Below are positions 51,101-61,994 of a stretch of 64,000 nucleotides of DNA, in pieces (position 1 is the first letter of the stretch; each line of letters starts with the position of its first letter). Made by a program: the position numbers and the translations under genes. The notes under the pieces are model-generated. The model was not told where the DNA came from. It saw nothing but the letters and a program-made list of their open reading frames with translations, and did not search any database. Source of the DNA: Terebella lapidaria (taxonomy: Eukaryota; Annelida; Polychaeta; Terebellida; Terebellidae); assembly GCA_949152475.1 (NCBI GenBank), contig OX424564.1, forward strand, positions 3,286,001 through 3,350,000, read 5' to 3'.

Positions 51101-51727
51101 TTCCCGGGACGATGTGACATAGGCTCTGGCCAGTTCGTCGGACTGTACGGGGTTCCGTCCCCGAGGCAGACCGCGGCTTGCCAGGCCCCTCCAGTTAACA
51201 CCGTGGTGATGAATCAGTTTCTGAACGGTGTCCGTAGGCCTGGGCGTGTCGGGTGGGCTGTTACCTGGTTACCATAAATGCTAGAGTGGTTACCGTGTCC
51301 GCAGTGACCTCCGGTGAGCGGCGCCGCCGCAAGGTTCCGGAATAGCGGATGCGCGTCCGCAAGGACTCGCGGTGAGAGGACTATCCTCGAGGATCCCAAA
51401 GAGCGGACGATAGTCAATAACTATACATATATATATATATGTCTTTTCATGGTTTACGTGTCTGTCTGTAATCATTTCACATCCTGTTTTCTATTGTTTT
51501 CATACATGTTTCATGTTATTCCGTGTCTGAAATAAACCTTATAATTAAAAAATAAATAAATGAAGAAATAAGACACATTAAGACATCTTCAGAACTAATA
51601 TATTTCAGAAATAATTCATTCAAGACTTCTAGTAGGGGCGGTATGTATGAGAGAACTCAAACGGGGTTTCTCTACCTGCAGCGACTGACACTGTGACAGC
51701 CAGTAAAGCATAACACAGCAGTCCCAT
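30174..51727 (-). CDS. Secreted Kunitz-pair protein with Ser/Arg/Asn-rich blocks (paralogue B)
   Basis: Complete hand-built model, 10 coding exons, 2019 nt, 672 residues. Signal peptide 51676-51727 (MGLLCYALLAVTVSVAA); KA 40900-41064; KB 40523-40711; SRN 39991-40389; KA 38622-38786; KB 36540-36728; SRN 31634-32134; KA 30836-31000; KB 30347-30535; last exon from 30178, adding Pro and TGA. All introns are phase 1. KA exons are all 165 nt and KB all 189 nt. KA has eight Cys (C-x10-C-x9-C-x-C-x8-CC-x11-C-x3-C) with WRWYYD. KB has ten (C-x8-CC-x13-CC-x7-CC-x4-C-x6-C-x3-C). SRN exons read SRNSRNS with SSSS. The first intron (~10.6 kb) holds a LINE fragment and a Gypsy element, and a SINE lies in the KA-KB intron at 37.3 kb. 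The tiny last exon is the least certain part. The function is inferred to be in extracellular matrix or adhesion. Confidence 0.8.
31634..32134 (-). other. Ser/Arg/Asn repeat exon built from a 51-bp minisatellite
   Basis: About 7.5 copies of a 51-bp unit encode a 17-residue repeat (RNSSSSNSRNSRNSRNS and variants). The exon keeps phase 1-1 and 501 nt. The unit contains no stop in two minus-strand frames and one plus-strand frame, which explains the spurious overlapping open frames here. The sister exon at 39991-40389 is the same type but less regular, with Asp and Gly interruptions. Confidence 0.85.
32200..36500. other. Long intron of paralogue B with no recognised element
   Basis: AT-rich intron between the second SRN exon and the second KB exon. 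I see no transposon protein, tRNA-like core or minisatellite. Short frames at 34730-35201 show no domain. Confidence 0.4.
36875..37315. repeat. Direct repeat, ~75 bp, 363 bp apart
   Basis: The block containing 'taagaatcaatctattacca' and 'ccaatatagccaaatttt' occurs at about 36876-36952 and 37239-37315 with a few differences. The second copy ends just before the SINE. Confidence 0.85.
37343..37606 (+). mobile_element. tRNA-derived SINE with (ATT)n tail
   Basis: The 5' part is a class II (Ser/Leu-type) tRNA-like head: 'tggccgagtgg' A-box, 'gggttcgatcccc' B-box and a closing 'gtcaccggca'. A ~150-bp body ends 'cgttaaacaaatctg' before (att)n. The 3' tail suggests mobilisation by a LINE with a matching end. 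It lies in an intron of paralogue B. Confidence 0.85.
41790..42770 (+). mobile_element. Degraded non-LTR retrotransposon fragment
   Basis: RT motifs are spread over several frames: LDTSKAFDRVN (palm), then GGILSPKLFAVYMDDLL, and LYADDVCLI (YADD active site). A C-terminal frame at 42333-42761 has LRKLQANANILIRKF and HWWNSILNV. Frameshifts and stops break it into at least three pieces, so it is an old dead LINE. It sits in the first intron of paralogue B and abuts the Gypsy 5' LTR. Confidence 0.8.
42807..43541 (+). repeat. 5' LTR of the Gypsy element
   Basis: 735 bp, TG...CA ends. It matches the 3' LTR and the solo LTR at 9.9-11.8 kb. Confidence 0.92.
50692..51427 (+). repeat. 3' LTR of the Gypsy element
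   Basis: 736 bp, preceded by a purine tract and followed by (AT)n, so its outer edge falls in simple sequence. Confidence 0.92.
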
Positions 51728-51729
51728 TG

Positions 51730-51845
51730 TGACCGCCGTCCTCTATGTTGCCTCCTGTAGACTTTGAATCAAATAGCCTGACGTATTATCTATGTTCCGA
51801 TTGGAATATGGCGTCTTCGCGTCATATTGAAGCTTATATACACTC
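51730..51845 (-). promoter_or_regulatory. Promoter of paralogue B
   Basis: TATA box TATATAAG (minus, 51833-51840) about 105 bp upstream of the signal-peptide ATG (51727). A possible 5' UTR acceptor 'agtctacag' lies ~27 bp before the ATG, mirroring paralogue A. No other motif is claimed. Confidence 0.55.
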
Positions 51846-51899
51846 GAGGCTCACATACCACACATGGGAATGGGAGAAAGAAAAAGGGGAATAAAAAAT

Positions 51900-53330
51900 A
51901 TTAGCCCAAGGGCTTAGAAAGGTTACCGGACAATATATATTTTAGATATTATCCTTTTGTCACGTGACCTTGAAAATAAGGTCATTGGTCAATTCAAGGA
52001 CACGAAAGTATTCGGCATATATCATTTCTAGTATGTCCACACTTGATTCTCAAGCTGTAAGTTGGTTAATAAGTGAGATATATTAGCCATTTTGTGATCT
52101 GATCTTGAAAATGACGTCAAACGTCAAGTTCAAGGTCATGAGAATATTCAGCATATATCATTTCCTCTATGTTCGTAATTGATTCCTAGGTTGTAAAGTC
52201 GATAATAAGCGAGCTATTAACCATTTTGTTCTCTGACCTCGAAAATGAGGTAAAACGTCGAATTCAAGGTCATAGCAATATTCAGCATGTATCATTTCCT
52301 ATATGTTAATAATTGATTCCTAAACTGTAAAGTCGATAATAAGCCAGATATTAGCCATTTTGTCCTATGACCTTAAAAATAAGGTCAAAGGTCAAGTTCA
52401 AGGTCATGAGAATATTCAAAATATATCATTTCCTAAATGTTCCAGTTGATTGCGAAGCTGTAAGCGAGATATATTAGTCATTTTGCTCTCTGACCTTGAA
52501 AATGAGGTCAAAGGTCGAATTCAAGGTCACAGCAATATTCAGCATATATCATTTCCTATATGTTCATAATTGATTCCTAAGCTGTAAAGTCGATAATAAG
52601 CCAGATATTAGCCATTTTGTCCTGTGACCTTGAAAATGAGGTCAAAGGTCAAATTCAAGGTCATGACACTATTCAGAATATATCATTTCCTATACGTTCA
52701 CAATTGATTGCTAAGCTGTGAAGTCGATAATAAGCAAGATATTAGCCATTTTGTCATGTGACCTTGAAAATTAGGTCAAAGGTCAAATTCAAGGTCACGA
52801 GAATATTCAGCATATATCATTTCCTATATGTCTACAATTGATTCTTAGTCTCTAATCTCAATATTAAGTAAGATATTAGGCATAATGTGTCCCATTCTAA
52901 AGCATAGGAGAATTTAACATGGGAAAGTGCCACTTGGGACCCGTCAAAAAATCAAAATGGCTGCCACATGCAGACTGTCGATTAAAGGCCAACGAAACTT
53001 ATACACATCACAGAGGTATATGAGCGGTATCTTTTAAAACTAAAATCTCAAAACTGTCTACCAGTTTTTGAGAAAATGGCCGTCAAAATCCAAAATTGGG
53101 CATTTTTCAACTAAAATGGCCGCCATTTCGAGGAAAATGCGAAATTAAAAAAACGAGAAAAAAAAACCCTTTCGTGGGAATATTTTTAGCTATGTTTGTG
53201 CAAAATTTCAGAAAGATTACACTGTAAACTTTAAGGATAAAAATGTGGACGGACGGACGGACGGACGACGAACGCAACGCTATGCCAATAGGTTATCGGA
53301 CCAAAGGTCCGGTAAACTAAAAACGAACCA
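51900..53330. repeat. Dispersed repeat with seven ~132-bp tandem units
   Basis: Units containing 'tgaccttgaaaatgaggtca', 'ttcaaggtcatgag' and 'atatatcatttcctatatgt' recur near 51967, 52100, 52232, 52369, 52492, 52628 and 52761. The rest (52945-53330) matches the body of the repeats at 19.0-19.8 kb and ends 'ggttatcggaccaaaggtcc' then 'ggtaaac', the family's terminal palindrome. It begins immediately upstream of the paralogue B promoter. Confidence 0.85.
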
Positions 53331-53339
53331 AAAATGTAA

Positions 53340-54930
53340 GTGCTATTTCAGAAATGAATCAGCTCTTGATTTATTAAACGGTTCGAGTTCCAATATTCTA
53401 GCGATATTTGGCTATAATCACCAGACGTTATTTACCCAGAAGAACGCACATCCTTTGATATTTACACGACGAATCTGTCTAAACAATATACATAGATTTC
53501 ACATACATCATGCAATATGGCACCACAGTGGGAACACAAGTGTCAAAAGCTATTTGCGATGCGTCAATTGAATAATGTTTTCAGCGATCGGCTTGCATAC
53601 TCAAGTGTGGTTTTCACGTCATAGCTACATTTTCAAAGACCAAAGAACTTTTTCGTCAATACTCAACTTGAGTAGTACTTGACAACCATTTAAATTATTT
53701 ATGCAGTGAAATTGACCACAAACTTCATTGCACAGCAGAAATATAGTAAACCCAATAAAATACATCTTCGAAACGTTAGCACGCTGTCGTTCATTCAGTG
53801 CGCCACCGGGTGTGTAAACAAAATGACTTTATGTTTCAGAAACCTCCATGTTTCTGGTTACAATGGTCTTCCAAAAGTGATGCGTTGATGCGAATTTTTT
53901 TCCCCTAAATCAGCGCGAGTCATGCTCGCCGAAGACATGAAAGCTACAGTTGCCTCAGTAAAACACCTATATGGTAAATATATTATGTGCACAGAACATT
54001 CTACTGTTTTTAATATTCTGAACAAAACATTTTTAACATTTGATAAACATTTTATTACCACCCTACTGTCTTTATTTTCTAAACAAAACATTTGTATTTT
54101 TTTATAAACATTTTATTAACTAAGCTTTATGTGGCCCTGATGCTTTGTAGCATTACGCATGTTTTGTACATATGGTTGCGTTAAAGCAACAGTCGACGCT
54201 GTCATTCTTGCTCTATGATATTAAAAATTGTAATATTGTATCCTTACGCTACCAGTGTACGCAGGTTAGTCCGCGATATATAGACCATGATGTTATCAAC
54301 TACCAATGCAAATATAATACGAGAGAGGTAAACTAAAAGAAAACTAGAGAAAAAGGCCCACATAACGAGAAATTTTGCCGGTTCCTTGCACTGCGTAACC
54401 CTGTGAACCGTCTGCCACAACTCGGCAACACACGTGAGCTGTTTGTTTACCCCGAAAGTAGCTCCCTATATTTCCAAGAGTTCTATGCGTGTCGTAGCAG
54501 AGATGAGATTCGGCGTGAATCTCGAGCGATGCAGTGTGTAAAACAGTTTGTTACCAGTTCGTAGCCGCAATTTGCCACTCATTCGACTGATGACGATTAC
54601 ACCACACAGTTACTCACTCGACATAATTATTGCTTTCAGATCGCCGCACTGACTAAATCCACATTGTTATTCATATCAGCCTTTGTAGTATTGGAGCTGA
54701 CACACAACATAACACGAATACGGCAACATTTGTGTATTGATGAACTTTTAGTAGACCTATATTGTTCAACACAAACACAACTCACAAATTTGCATAACTT
54801 AATAACTGCTACTGAATGTAAAACATGTAGAATATGACACTGTATGTGCTCTGTTATCATTCAATAACGAAACGTCGAGGGCGGCGTAAAAAAAATGTAA
54901 AAAACGAAGTGACGCGCGAAATTTTGCCGG
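53340..54930. other. Intergenic DNA, nothing recognised
   Basis: AT-rich, with no domain, splice-consistent exon or repeat family that I can name. Confidence 0.4.
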
Positions 54931-54934
54931 TAAC

Positions 54935-55184
54935 TGTAGGAATGGATGTTCACTGACCAACATCTGATTGTAGAATGATTTAATACAACAACAAACCAAT
55001 GTACATGTCACACACAAATATGGATGTTCACTGACCAACATCTGATTGTAGAATGATTTAATACAACAACAAACCAATGTACATGTCACACACAATATAT
55101 TTGTGTGTGACATGTACATTGGTTTGTTGTTGTATTAAATCATGCTACAATCAGATGTTGGTCAGTGAACATCCATTCCTACAA
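54935..55184. repeat. Inverted repeat with nested direct repeat at the 5' end of the second Gypsy element
   Basis: A ~73-bp segment ('tggatgttcactgaccaaca' to 'catgtcacacacaa') occurs twice in tandem and then once in inverted orientation, giving a hairpin that ends exactly at the primer-binding site. LTRs normally have only short inverted ends, so this is atypical. Confidence 0.85.
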
Positions 55185-58100
55185 TGGTGACCCCGACGTG
55201 ATCTGAACAAAATAGATTTGTAGGACCAAAGGCCAGTGAAGAGAATGAAGATGATATGGCCAGTGCATTGCTTACATTGTCAGCATTACAAGGACATGTA
55301 AAGCGGGCCATAACCAATATGACTGACACTCTTGGCAAACAAAGCCCTACGGCTGATTCAATTGCATACGCAGTGCAAAAATTGGAAACCCAAGTGGATA
55401 AATATGTTGATCAGCAAATGGCTATAGTTGATCTGTGTGCTGACGAAGCAGAAGTAGCGGTCCTTGAAGCAAGAATAGATCCAATCATCAAGACTGCTGA
55501 TCAAGTTTTACAGAAAGCTTTTGCATTTCAAGGGAGCAGTTCAGTAACGCATCCACCAACAACACACGGTGGTTCAAGGAAAGTGGTGTTCCGGCCCATG
55601 GATCACGAAAATGTTCGTTTGTGGATAAGACAGGTTGAGGATGTATTCGACTCTATGGGAATTGACGGACAACTCTATCGCTTCACAGCCCTGACGACCT
55701 TGTTGAATGATGCAGAAGCTACAGTCATACAGGATCTCACCATGACAGAGCCGCGTCCATCTGATGTGTTTGATCAGGCAAAGAAATTGCTCACATCCAG
55801 GTATGATCGACCAGTCTATGAGCGTTTGTGACGAGCCATTGCCATGGGGGGTTTTGACACGGACGAATCTCCATCACAGTGGCTTGCTCGATTTCGACAA
55901 ACACGTGGGGAATGCACAATGGACGATATTGACCGGTGGGCTCTGATTCGTCGAATGCCGCCATCACTCCATCCAACATTGGAAGCTTTGCAGCCAGTGC
56001 CATCTTTGGAGGAGTTTGTCAAACATGCTGACCGCCTTGTCAAGACTGTAGAACAACCATCTGTGCTTGTCAATGTTGTCTCCACTGAAACATGTAACTC
56101 GGATCAAGATGCCAACATCCAGGCAGTGTCAGCAAAACAAAGGCGTCTGCCAAAGCCCAAAAAACGCCAAATTACAAGACAAAAGTGTGTCTGCTGGTTC
56201 CATGAGCGCTTCAAGAATGATGCTCATACATGTGAGGGAGACTGGTGCCTCGGATACAAGGATGGTCTCAATGTTCGCCAACACAGACGCTGGGGAAACG
56301 ACAGAGGCGACCAGCAGTGAGCGCAGTGTCTGGTATGCCTGAAAACCCTAAGCGCTTACTCTATGCCGCAGGCTACATGATTGACTCTGGATCAGTTGTT
56401 TCTGTCATTCCTCCTAAAGCAAATGACATTATAACCCCAAGTTCCAAGTCTTTGGATCTACATGCTGCAAATGGCACGTCCATCAAAACCTATGGCACAA
56501 AGGTCGAAGAATTTGAGCTGATGGGACGTAGATGTAGGCATCAAATGATCATCGCAGATGTGACACGTCCAATTCTTGGCATAGACTTTTTCTCAGAAGG
56601 TGAAGGTAAAGCCTTCATTGTGGACATTGCAAACAGGTGCCTGATCGACAGAGACACCTTGTGTACAGCTAGGGGACAATTGAAAAAATCCCCAGTGCAT
56701 TCCCTCTTGAAACCTACATGGGAAACCAATAACATTGGCGATAGTTCCAGGCAGTATGAACATCTTTTGTCTCAGTTCCCAGAGATTGTTGAGACATACC
56801 TCGGGAAGGTAACAGTGCTCGCCAAACCTCTCCATATTGACACAGGTGACAATGTGCAAGTTGCGTCACCTTGCAGAAACCTACATGGAGAAAAAAAAGT
56901 TGCAATTGAAGCAGAACTTCTTAAATGGGAAAAGGAAGGTGTCATTGTCCGTTGTGAGTCTGAATGGGCATCTCCTATTCATGCAGTAAAGAAACCCGAT
57001 GGCACTTGGCGCGTGTGTGGAGATTTTAGACGACTCAATCATGTAACAAAATCTGACAAATATCCTCTGCCTTCCATGAGAAACTTCGATGACCAATTGG
57101 CAGGAACCACTGTATTCTCGAAGATTGACTTACGTCGTGCTTATCAGCAAGTCAAAATTGACGAAAAGAGCCAGGATAAAACTGCCATTATAACTACAAT
57201 AGGATTGTTCAAATTTCGTAGGATGGCATACGGGCTCAAAAATGCAGGACAGTGTTTCCAGCGTAATATACATGAGATGTTACGGGACCTTCCTTTCATG
57301 TTTGTGTACATGGATGACATTATCGTTGCAAGCAGGACTAATTCAGAGCATCAGGATCACCTCAGAAAATTATTTGAGCGTCTACGTGACACTGGATTAG
57401 TCATCAATGTTAAGAAGTGCATCTTTGGGGTGTCAAACTTGGATTTTCTTGGCCATCATGTGGATAGTAATGGGATATCGATTCCTCGTGAACGAGCAGA
57501 TGCTATCATCAGATATCCTAAACCTACCAATGTTGACGAGTTGGAACGTTTCCTGGGCATTGTCGCATACTTCTACAGGTTCATTCACCATGCCTCAGGG
57601 AAACTATCACCCCTGTACAAACTGAAAAAATTCGTACAAGGAAGGTATTTGCTGCACAATGGAGTGAAAAGCATGACCGTGCTTTCGGTATTGCAAAATT
57701 AGCTGTTGCAAATGCCACACTGCTTGCTCATCCAGTGTGTGGATCACCTACTGAACTGTGGTGTGATGCATCCAATATTGCCGTTGGTGCTGTTTTAGTG
57801 CAGCTACAGAAAGGAAGATGGAGACCATTGGCTTTTTGGAGCAAACAGTTGAATGATGCGCAAATGAATTATTCAGCAACTGACAGAGAGTTGTTAGCAG
57901 TGTCCTATGCAATTGATCATTTCCGCAGCTACATTGAAAGCCAACCAATTACGGTCCGAACTGACCATCTTCCTCTGGTTGGTTCTCTTAAGAAAGCTGC
58001 AGACACTGCACTGCCGGTTCCTCGTCGACATCTGAACAGAATTGCACAGTTCATTGATGAAGTGAAATATCTCAAAGGCAGTCACAATGAACTGGCAGAT

Positions 58101-59760
58101 GCTATGTCACGTGTAATTCTCCTATGTGGGGAAAGGGATACCTGGTCCTGTCAAGACATCCAATCAGTACCGGTAGCGCCTGAGTCATCACACAGCAAAG
58201 ATGTACTTCCCTCAGACAAAATGGATGATTCTAACCTTGAAGAGGCCCTCGTAGATGATTCATTCATCCGGAAGTCAGAGCAGCGTCGGTTCTCAGACCT
58301 GGCAGACGATCAATCAATCGTTACTTGCAAGGCGATATTCACTCATGATGAGAATCATATGCCAAAACAGATTCCAGTTCCAGAGGAATTCCGTAAAATC
58401 CAAGAGGCATATGACAAACTTCAAACTTGGATTAAACTGCACCAGGAGATAGACTCACCATTTCATCCCAAACTCATAGCCGTTGGAAATACTAGCCTCT
58501 GGTCTGATGAAAATGATGGAGTAGTACGACTCCTGGTGCCAACATGCCTGAAAAAAAACAATGTTCGATACAATGCATAGCTTCACTCACCCTGGTTACA
58601 AGGCTGGCTTCATCATACTCAAGCGTACATACTGGTGGTCTGGAATGGGTAAAGATGTTCGTAAATGGTCAAAGGAATGCGTTTCATGTCAACGTGCCAA
58701 AATTCACAAACATACTAAATCACCGCTGGAAGAGTTACCACCACCAACAAAGAGATTCAGCCATATTCATGTCGATTTGGTTGGTCCTTTGCCATCGTGT
58801 GAAGGCAAAAACATGCTGCTAACTGTGATCGATCGTTGGACTAGTTGGCCTGAAGCATTTCCATTGTCTTCTTCCGGCGAAGCAGCAACGGCTCAGGCAT
58901 GTGCCAAGATCCTGTGCAGGGAGTGGATACCACGTTTTGGAGTACCAGATGTGGTGACCACAGACCGCGGTCCACAGTTTACCTCAGGACTATGGATATA
59001 CATGTGTAAATCAATGGGCATAAAACGTGACACTACCACTGCTTATCACCCTCAGCACAATGGCAAGGTTGAGCGTTGGCACAGATCCATGAACAATGCA
59101 CTGCGCGCTCGGCTATTAGGACGACACAACTGGCTTGCAGAACTACCATGGGTGATGCTTGGTCTTCGCACATCACCTAATCTGGATACTGGAGTTTCTC
59201 CGTCTCTACTTGTCATGGGCCAACATCCAGCCTTACCTGGTCAGCTGATCATTTCTAAGGAGAATATTACTGATTACACTGTTTTCAGTGAGTGTCTGGC
59301 AAAAGCAATGAGGGCCCAAGTATTCTTGCAAAATCCATGGCATGGTAGCGAAAAGTCAGGTCATCCCATTCCACAGACATTGAGACAAGCCTCATCAGTG
59401 TTGGTGCGTCGCGATCATCTCCAAGGCACACTGGAACCGAAGTATGATGGCCCTTACCAGGTGATCGACAGGAAACACAAGCAATTCACAGTGTTCAGGG
59501 ATGGACATAATGATGTCATCTCTGTGGATCGGCTAAAGCCATTCCATGGTACCCCTAACAAGACACCAGATCATCCAAGCGTTACGACAGATCGGTACGA
59601 GCTGGACGACCAGGAATGGCCTCCTCTGCCTTCTCGGCCAAAAAGAGAAACTAGGCCTCCGGATCGGTGGGGCTTCTAGACTTCATGGATCCTTAGTGAG
59701 CAGCCTAACTCAAAGGCTGGGGAGGGGCACTGTAGAGCGCAGTGTATTCACGCCCCAGTG
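54935..59760 (+). mobile_element. Second Gypsy-superfamily element (broken)
   Basis: A primer-binding site 'tggtgaccccgacgtgat' at about 55186 complements the 3' end of tRNA-Trp. Parts in order: gag (about 55.26-56.3 kb), protease with DSGS (near 56.4 kb), reverse transcriptase with the YMDD active site (about 56.9-57.5 kb), RNase H (about 57.75-58.1 kb), and integrase with HHCC zinc finger and core, then a C-terminal domain (about 58.6-59.7 kb). Just before the PBS, 54935-55184 is an inverted repeat bounded by TGTAGGAATGG and CCATTCCTACA, which I take as the 5' LTR or its remnant. I found no second copy of it after integrase, where 'ggggaggggc' may be the polypurine tract. The gene order is complete, but reading is interrupted a few times and no LTR pair is evident, so it is a fossil. 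Confidence 0.88.
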
Positions 59761-59829
59761 ACTGTATGCATGAATGCACAGGCTGGACTATAGAGAGGAC
59801 TAAAAATGAAACATGGATTTTTTTTTTTT

Positions 59830-59847
59830 GGGGGGGGGGGGGGGGGG
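59830..59847. repeat. Poly-G run (18)
   Basis: A T-run followed by 18 G, just beyond the second Gypsy element. It is liable to length error. Confidence 0.9.
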
Positions 59848-59944
59848 CGTTACGGTGGCTGATATATGCCATAGTTTTATTCTTTAGTTCTCATTTCTTT
59901 ACGACATTTTCCAGACGGATGTAATACACGTCCTCACGAACTTA

Positions 59945-60650
59945 ATATTAAATATGCATATTTATTGTTAAATTCACATACTTAATATTAAATACGTGTA
60001 TTTCATGTTAAATACACGTACTTAATCTACCAGACTAGATCTACCAGACAGTTAGATTTTTTTTTCTTTTTTGCACGCCCATGTCGCTTGATATATACCT
60101 TGTTTCACGAGACATACACAGCAACATAACCTCAGCCATTTTTTGCCATAATATTTTTTATATATAATATTTTTTTAATACGTGTATTCAATATTATGTA
60201 CGCGTTTTTAATATTATGTACGCGTATTCAATATTATGTACGTGTATTTAATATTGAGTACGCGTAATTAATATTAAGTATCCATATGGCGTATACTCAT
60301 TGTAAGCATATTCATCGTTAAATACACATACTTGATTTTAAATACGTGTATTTCATGTTAAATACACGTACTTAATCTACCAAACTAGATCTACCAGAGA
60401 GTTAGAAATTTTGTTCTTTTTTGCACGCCCATGTCGCTTGATATATACCTTGTTTCACGAGACATACACAGCAACATAACCTCAGCCATTTTTTGCCATA
60501 ATATTTTTTACAGATGATATTTTTTTAATACGTGTATTCAATATTATGTACGCGTTTTTAATATTATGTACGCGTATTCAATATTATATACATATATTTA
60601 ATATTAAATAATTGTAATTAATATTAAGTATGGATATGGCATATACTCAT
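59945..60650. repeat. Tandem duplication of an AT-rich ~350-bp block
   Basis: The block with 'atacgtgtatttcatgttaa', 'ctaccagactagatctacca' and 'ttgcacgcccatgtcgcttg' occurs twice at a 350-bp offset. Within each are repeats of 'aatattatgtacgcgt' type. The whole is strongly biased to TA and CG steps. Confidence 0.9.
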
Positions 60651-61985
60651 TATCTATATATAATATTTAGTACATGTATTTAATCTTATATACCATTTGT
60701 ATCCATTCGGTATCCATTTGTGCATTGATTTCCTGTAGTGACGTCATAAATGCTCATTATAACACTCTATTACAATATACAAAATCATTATAATCACAGA
60801 CCTCGAATCAAATTGGCGTGGTATGAATCATAATGGTCCCACTCGTAATAATATGTTACAAATCATTTTTAGACCTAATGTGGATATTCATGAACTCGGA
60901 TACAAATCCCTGTGACGCCACTAGACTGGGATATGATACGTAACACAACACAACGTACACAAAATCTGAATGGAGTCCGGTTCACCCTGTCAACTATAAT
61001 TTCCCGTATCAATTTTAACACTGAGGATAGGAACGGTAGTAGTCAATTAACCTAAATCTGTCCAACTAGCGACTACGAAGCCGTGAGAGGTCTGTGCTCG
61101 CCTCCCAGAAGTCATGGGTTAAGTGACGGCAACAACGTGCGTGGAATGTAGCGTGTGATTTGCTTTTTGCTCTCCGAAATATCCGGTTTCAAATGAGGTG
61201 CATATCTTTAATTTTGTAGTGGATGGGAGGACATTTTAATTTTCAATGCAATGTGCTGCAATATTTTTCAGTACTCTCCATAGTATCAGTGTATTGTATC
61301 TTTATAGCCCATTACTTTTCACTGTGTATACATGTATCAACCTATTACGGCAAAATACAACAATTTTGCATCGTACTTAGTATCAATATCATTTTGAACT
61401 ATAATATCTGTGAAGAATATTTACCTACGTTGACATTTAATAGACGTGGAATCAATACCCAGTATTAAGTATTCCGAGCAAACAAAACAGGGTCCGTTAT
61501 CCAATCTCATAGTCCGGGGACAGAAAGTCATATCAGGCATACGAAGTGAGAGAAAACAAAAATGACAGGGAAACTCATGAACCCCCGTAAATGGCTTAGG
61601 AGGTGAAATCAGGTGTTCCGGAAAGAGTGAGCATTTCCTGCCCCACTAGTGGCACCCGTCATGAATTCCCCAAAATTAACATGAAAATAGATCTAGTTGC
61701 ATGGCAGACATGGATTTGCTGTAGTTATCAACCAGATCATGATGACGTCCATAGAATTTCTTAAACGCAGCTATAAGTCTTGGTAAAACATATCCTTGTC
61801 GTAGCAGTTTAGAGACTAGCTGGGCACTTCGATAGACAAAGTTCTCATATTTGCAACTAGCTCTGGAATAGCGTATAAGTTGAGAAACAAACACACCATA
61901 TGCCGGTGACATATATAACTTGTTTCCTATTTATTGTTATTCACGGGGATTATTATGGCGCCCCGTTCGTGCCACAAAAAAGAGA
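60650..61985. other. Intergenic DNA, nothing recognised
   Basis: No gene or repeat family identified between the 350-bp duplication and the palindromic minisatellite. Confidence 0.4.
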
Positions 61986-61994
61986 ATTTATTTT

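Larger units (their letters stand above)
42807..51427 (+). mobile_element. Gypsy-superfamily LTR retrotransposon, both LTRs present (broken)
   Basis: 5' LTR 42807-43541 and 3' LTR 50692-51427 both run from TGTGGCGATT to ...TACA and differ at only a few percent of sites by eye, so the insertion is fairly young. A primer-binding site 'tggtgccgtgac' after the 5' LTR resembles the tRNA-His complement, and 'gaagggggta' precedes the 3' LTR as polypurine tract. Flanks are TATA-type repeats, so the target duplication is uncertain. Parts recognised: a long Pro/Ser/Gly-rich gag (about 43.66-45.5 kb), a CCHC zinc knuckle (near 45.7 kb), an aspartic protease with DSGS (near 46.1 kb), and integrase with its zinc-binding and catalytic-core regions and a C-terminal part (about 47.0-48.1 kb). 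The element looks incomplete and broken in several places. It is GC-rich compared with its surroundings and lies antisense in the first intron of paralogue B. Confidence 0.92.
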
